Shown: positions 6,458-6,599 of the stretch, in pieces
Layout of the letters: each line of letters begins with the position of its first letter
How positions within the stretch are numbered: the first letter of the stretch is position 1
Notes under the pieces: model-generated
Seen by the model: only the letters and a program-made list of their open reading frames with translations
What the model was told of the DNA's origin: nothing
Databases searched by the model: none
Source: Candidatus Zixiibacteriota bacterium
Lineage (GTDB): Bacteria; Zixibacteria; MSB-5A5; SM1-73
DNA: 6,599 nt
Assembly (NCBI GenBank): GCA_023129805.1
Contig: JAGMBK010000095.1
Location: 1-6,599, forward strand
Direction of reading: 5' to 3'
Made by a program: the position numbers and the translations under genes

Positions 6458-6525
6458 TGCAAATCTTCCTTTCTCGTAAATAATTTTTCCCGTTCTTTTG
6501 ATCTTACCCAGAAAATCAAGACAAA

Positions 6526-6570
6526 GGCTTGTCGGATAGTCCCGCCAAAGGCGGGACATATCCGACCTAC
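6526..6570. repeat. Two-part hairpin repeat R6 upstream of hicB
   Basis: GTCGGATA (6531-6538) pairs with TATCCGAC (6559-6566), and inside it GTCCCGCC (6539-6546) pairs with GGCGGGAC (6550-6557) around an AAA loop. This gives 16 base pairs with a single bulged A6558. It is flanked by GGCTT on the left and CTAC on the right, the same borders seen in part at R1, R4 and R5. There is no T-run, so a simple terminator is unlikely. Confidence 0.8.
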
Positions 6571-6599
6571 GATTCTTTTCTTCACAGCAGATGAAGCTG

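Larger units (their letters stand above)
6346..6599 (-). other. Unassigned DNA upstream of hicB, no confident gene
   Basis: Two minus-strand frames are open to the right edge. One would run from the edge to a TAG at 6409-6411 (at least 62 codons). The other runs through to 6323, overlapping the start of hicB. Both read straight through hairpins R5 and R6, neither gives a recognisable protein, and the only ATG of note (6557-6559) lies within the R6 palindrome. I treat both as chance. A third frame stops at 6582-6584 soon after the edge and might be the end of an unseen upstream gene. The hicB promoter should lie in this stretch, but I find no clear -35/-10 pair. Confidence 0.4.

Noticed and set aside
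6323..6559. A 78-codon open frame on the minus strand overlapping the start of hicB
   Set aside because: Its ATG lies inside hairpin R6, it reads through R5, it overlaps the well-supported hicB start out of frame, and the product resembles nothing known.

Overview
The window is a run of six minus-strand genes from a bacterial chromosome of moderate GC content. From high to low coordinate (the direction of transcription) they are hicB, hicA, aspS, a phoH-family ATPase, a 7TMR-HD (PgpH-type) membrane phosphodiesterase, and ybeY. All six are intact. The core proteins are clearly bacterial. The phoH – 7TMR-HD – ybeY order is a familiar cluster in Firmicutes and in several FCB-type and candidate phyla. 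Compact hairpin repeats fill the gaps, two essential genes use TTG starts, and the AspRS looks non-discriminating. Together these suggest an uncultured lineage, possibly FCB/Zixibacteria-like, but the phylum is a guess.

Region by region: bases 1-59 lie downstream of ybeY and hold only a weak hairpin. Bases 60-3819 carry ybeY, the 7TMR-HD gene and phoH, separated by 22 and 60 bp, and probably form one transcription unit. Bases 3820-4012 are a 193-bp gap with three inverted repeats in a row: two related hairpins with a 31-bp period, then a perfect 34-bp palindrome. Bases 4013-5839 encode aspartyl-tRNA synthetase. Bases 5840-5931 hold another hairpin of the same general style. Bases 5932-6345 are a compact hicBA toxin-antitoxin pair. 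Bases 6346-6599 hold no gene I can name, but contain two more hairpins whose left arms are near copies of each other.

Functionally the core is RNA and translation housekeeping: tRNA charging (AspS), rRNA maturation and quality control (YbeY, with a PhoH ATPase as frequent genetic partner), plus degradation of a cyclic dinucleotide, probably c-di-AMP (7TMR-HD). The hicBA module is an accessory insertion next to this core. I see no convincing new multi-gene system. The most unexplained material is the family of modular palindromes confined to intergenic DNA, and the perfect palindrome upstream of phoH.
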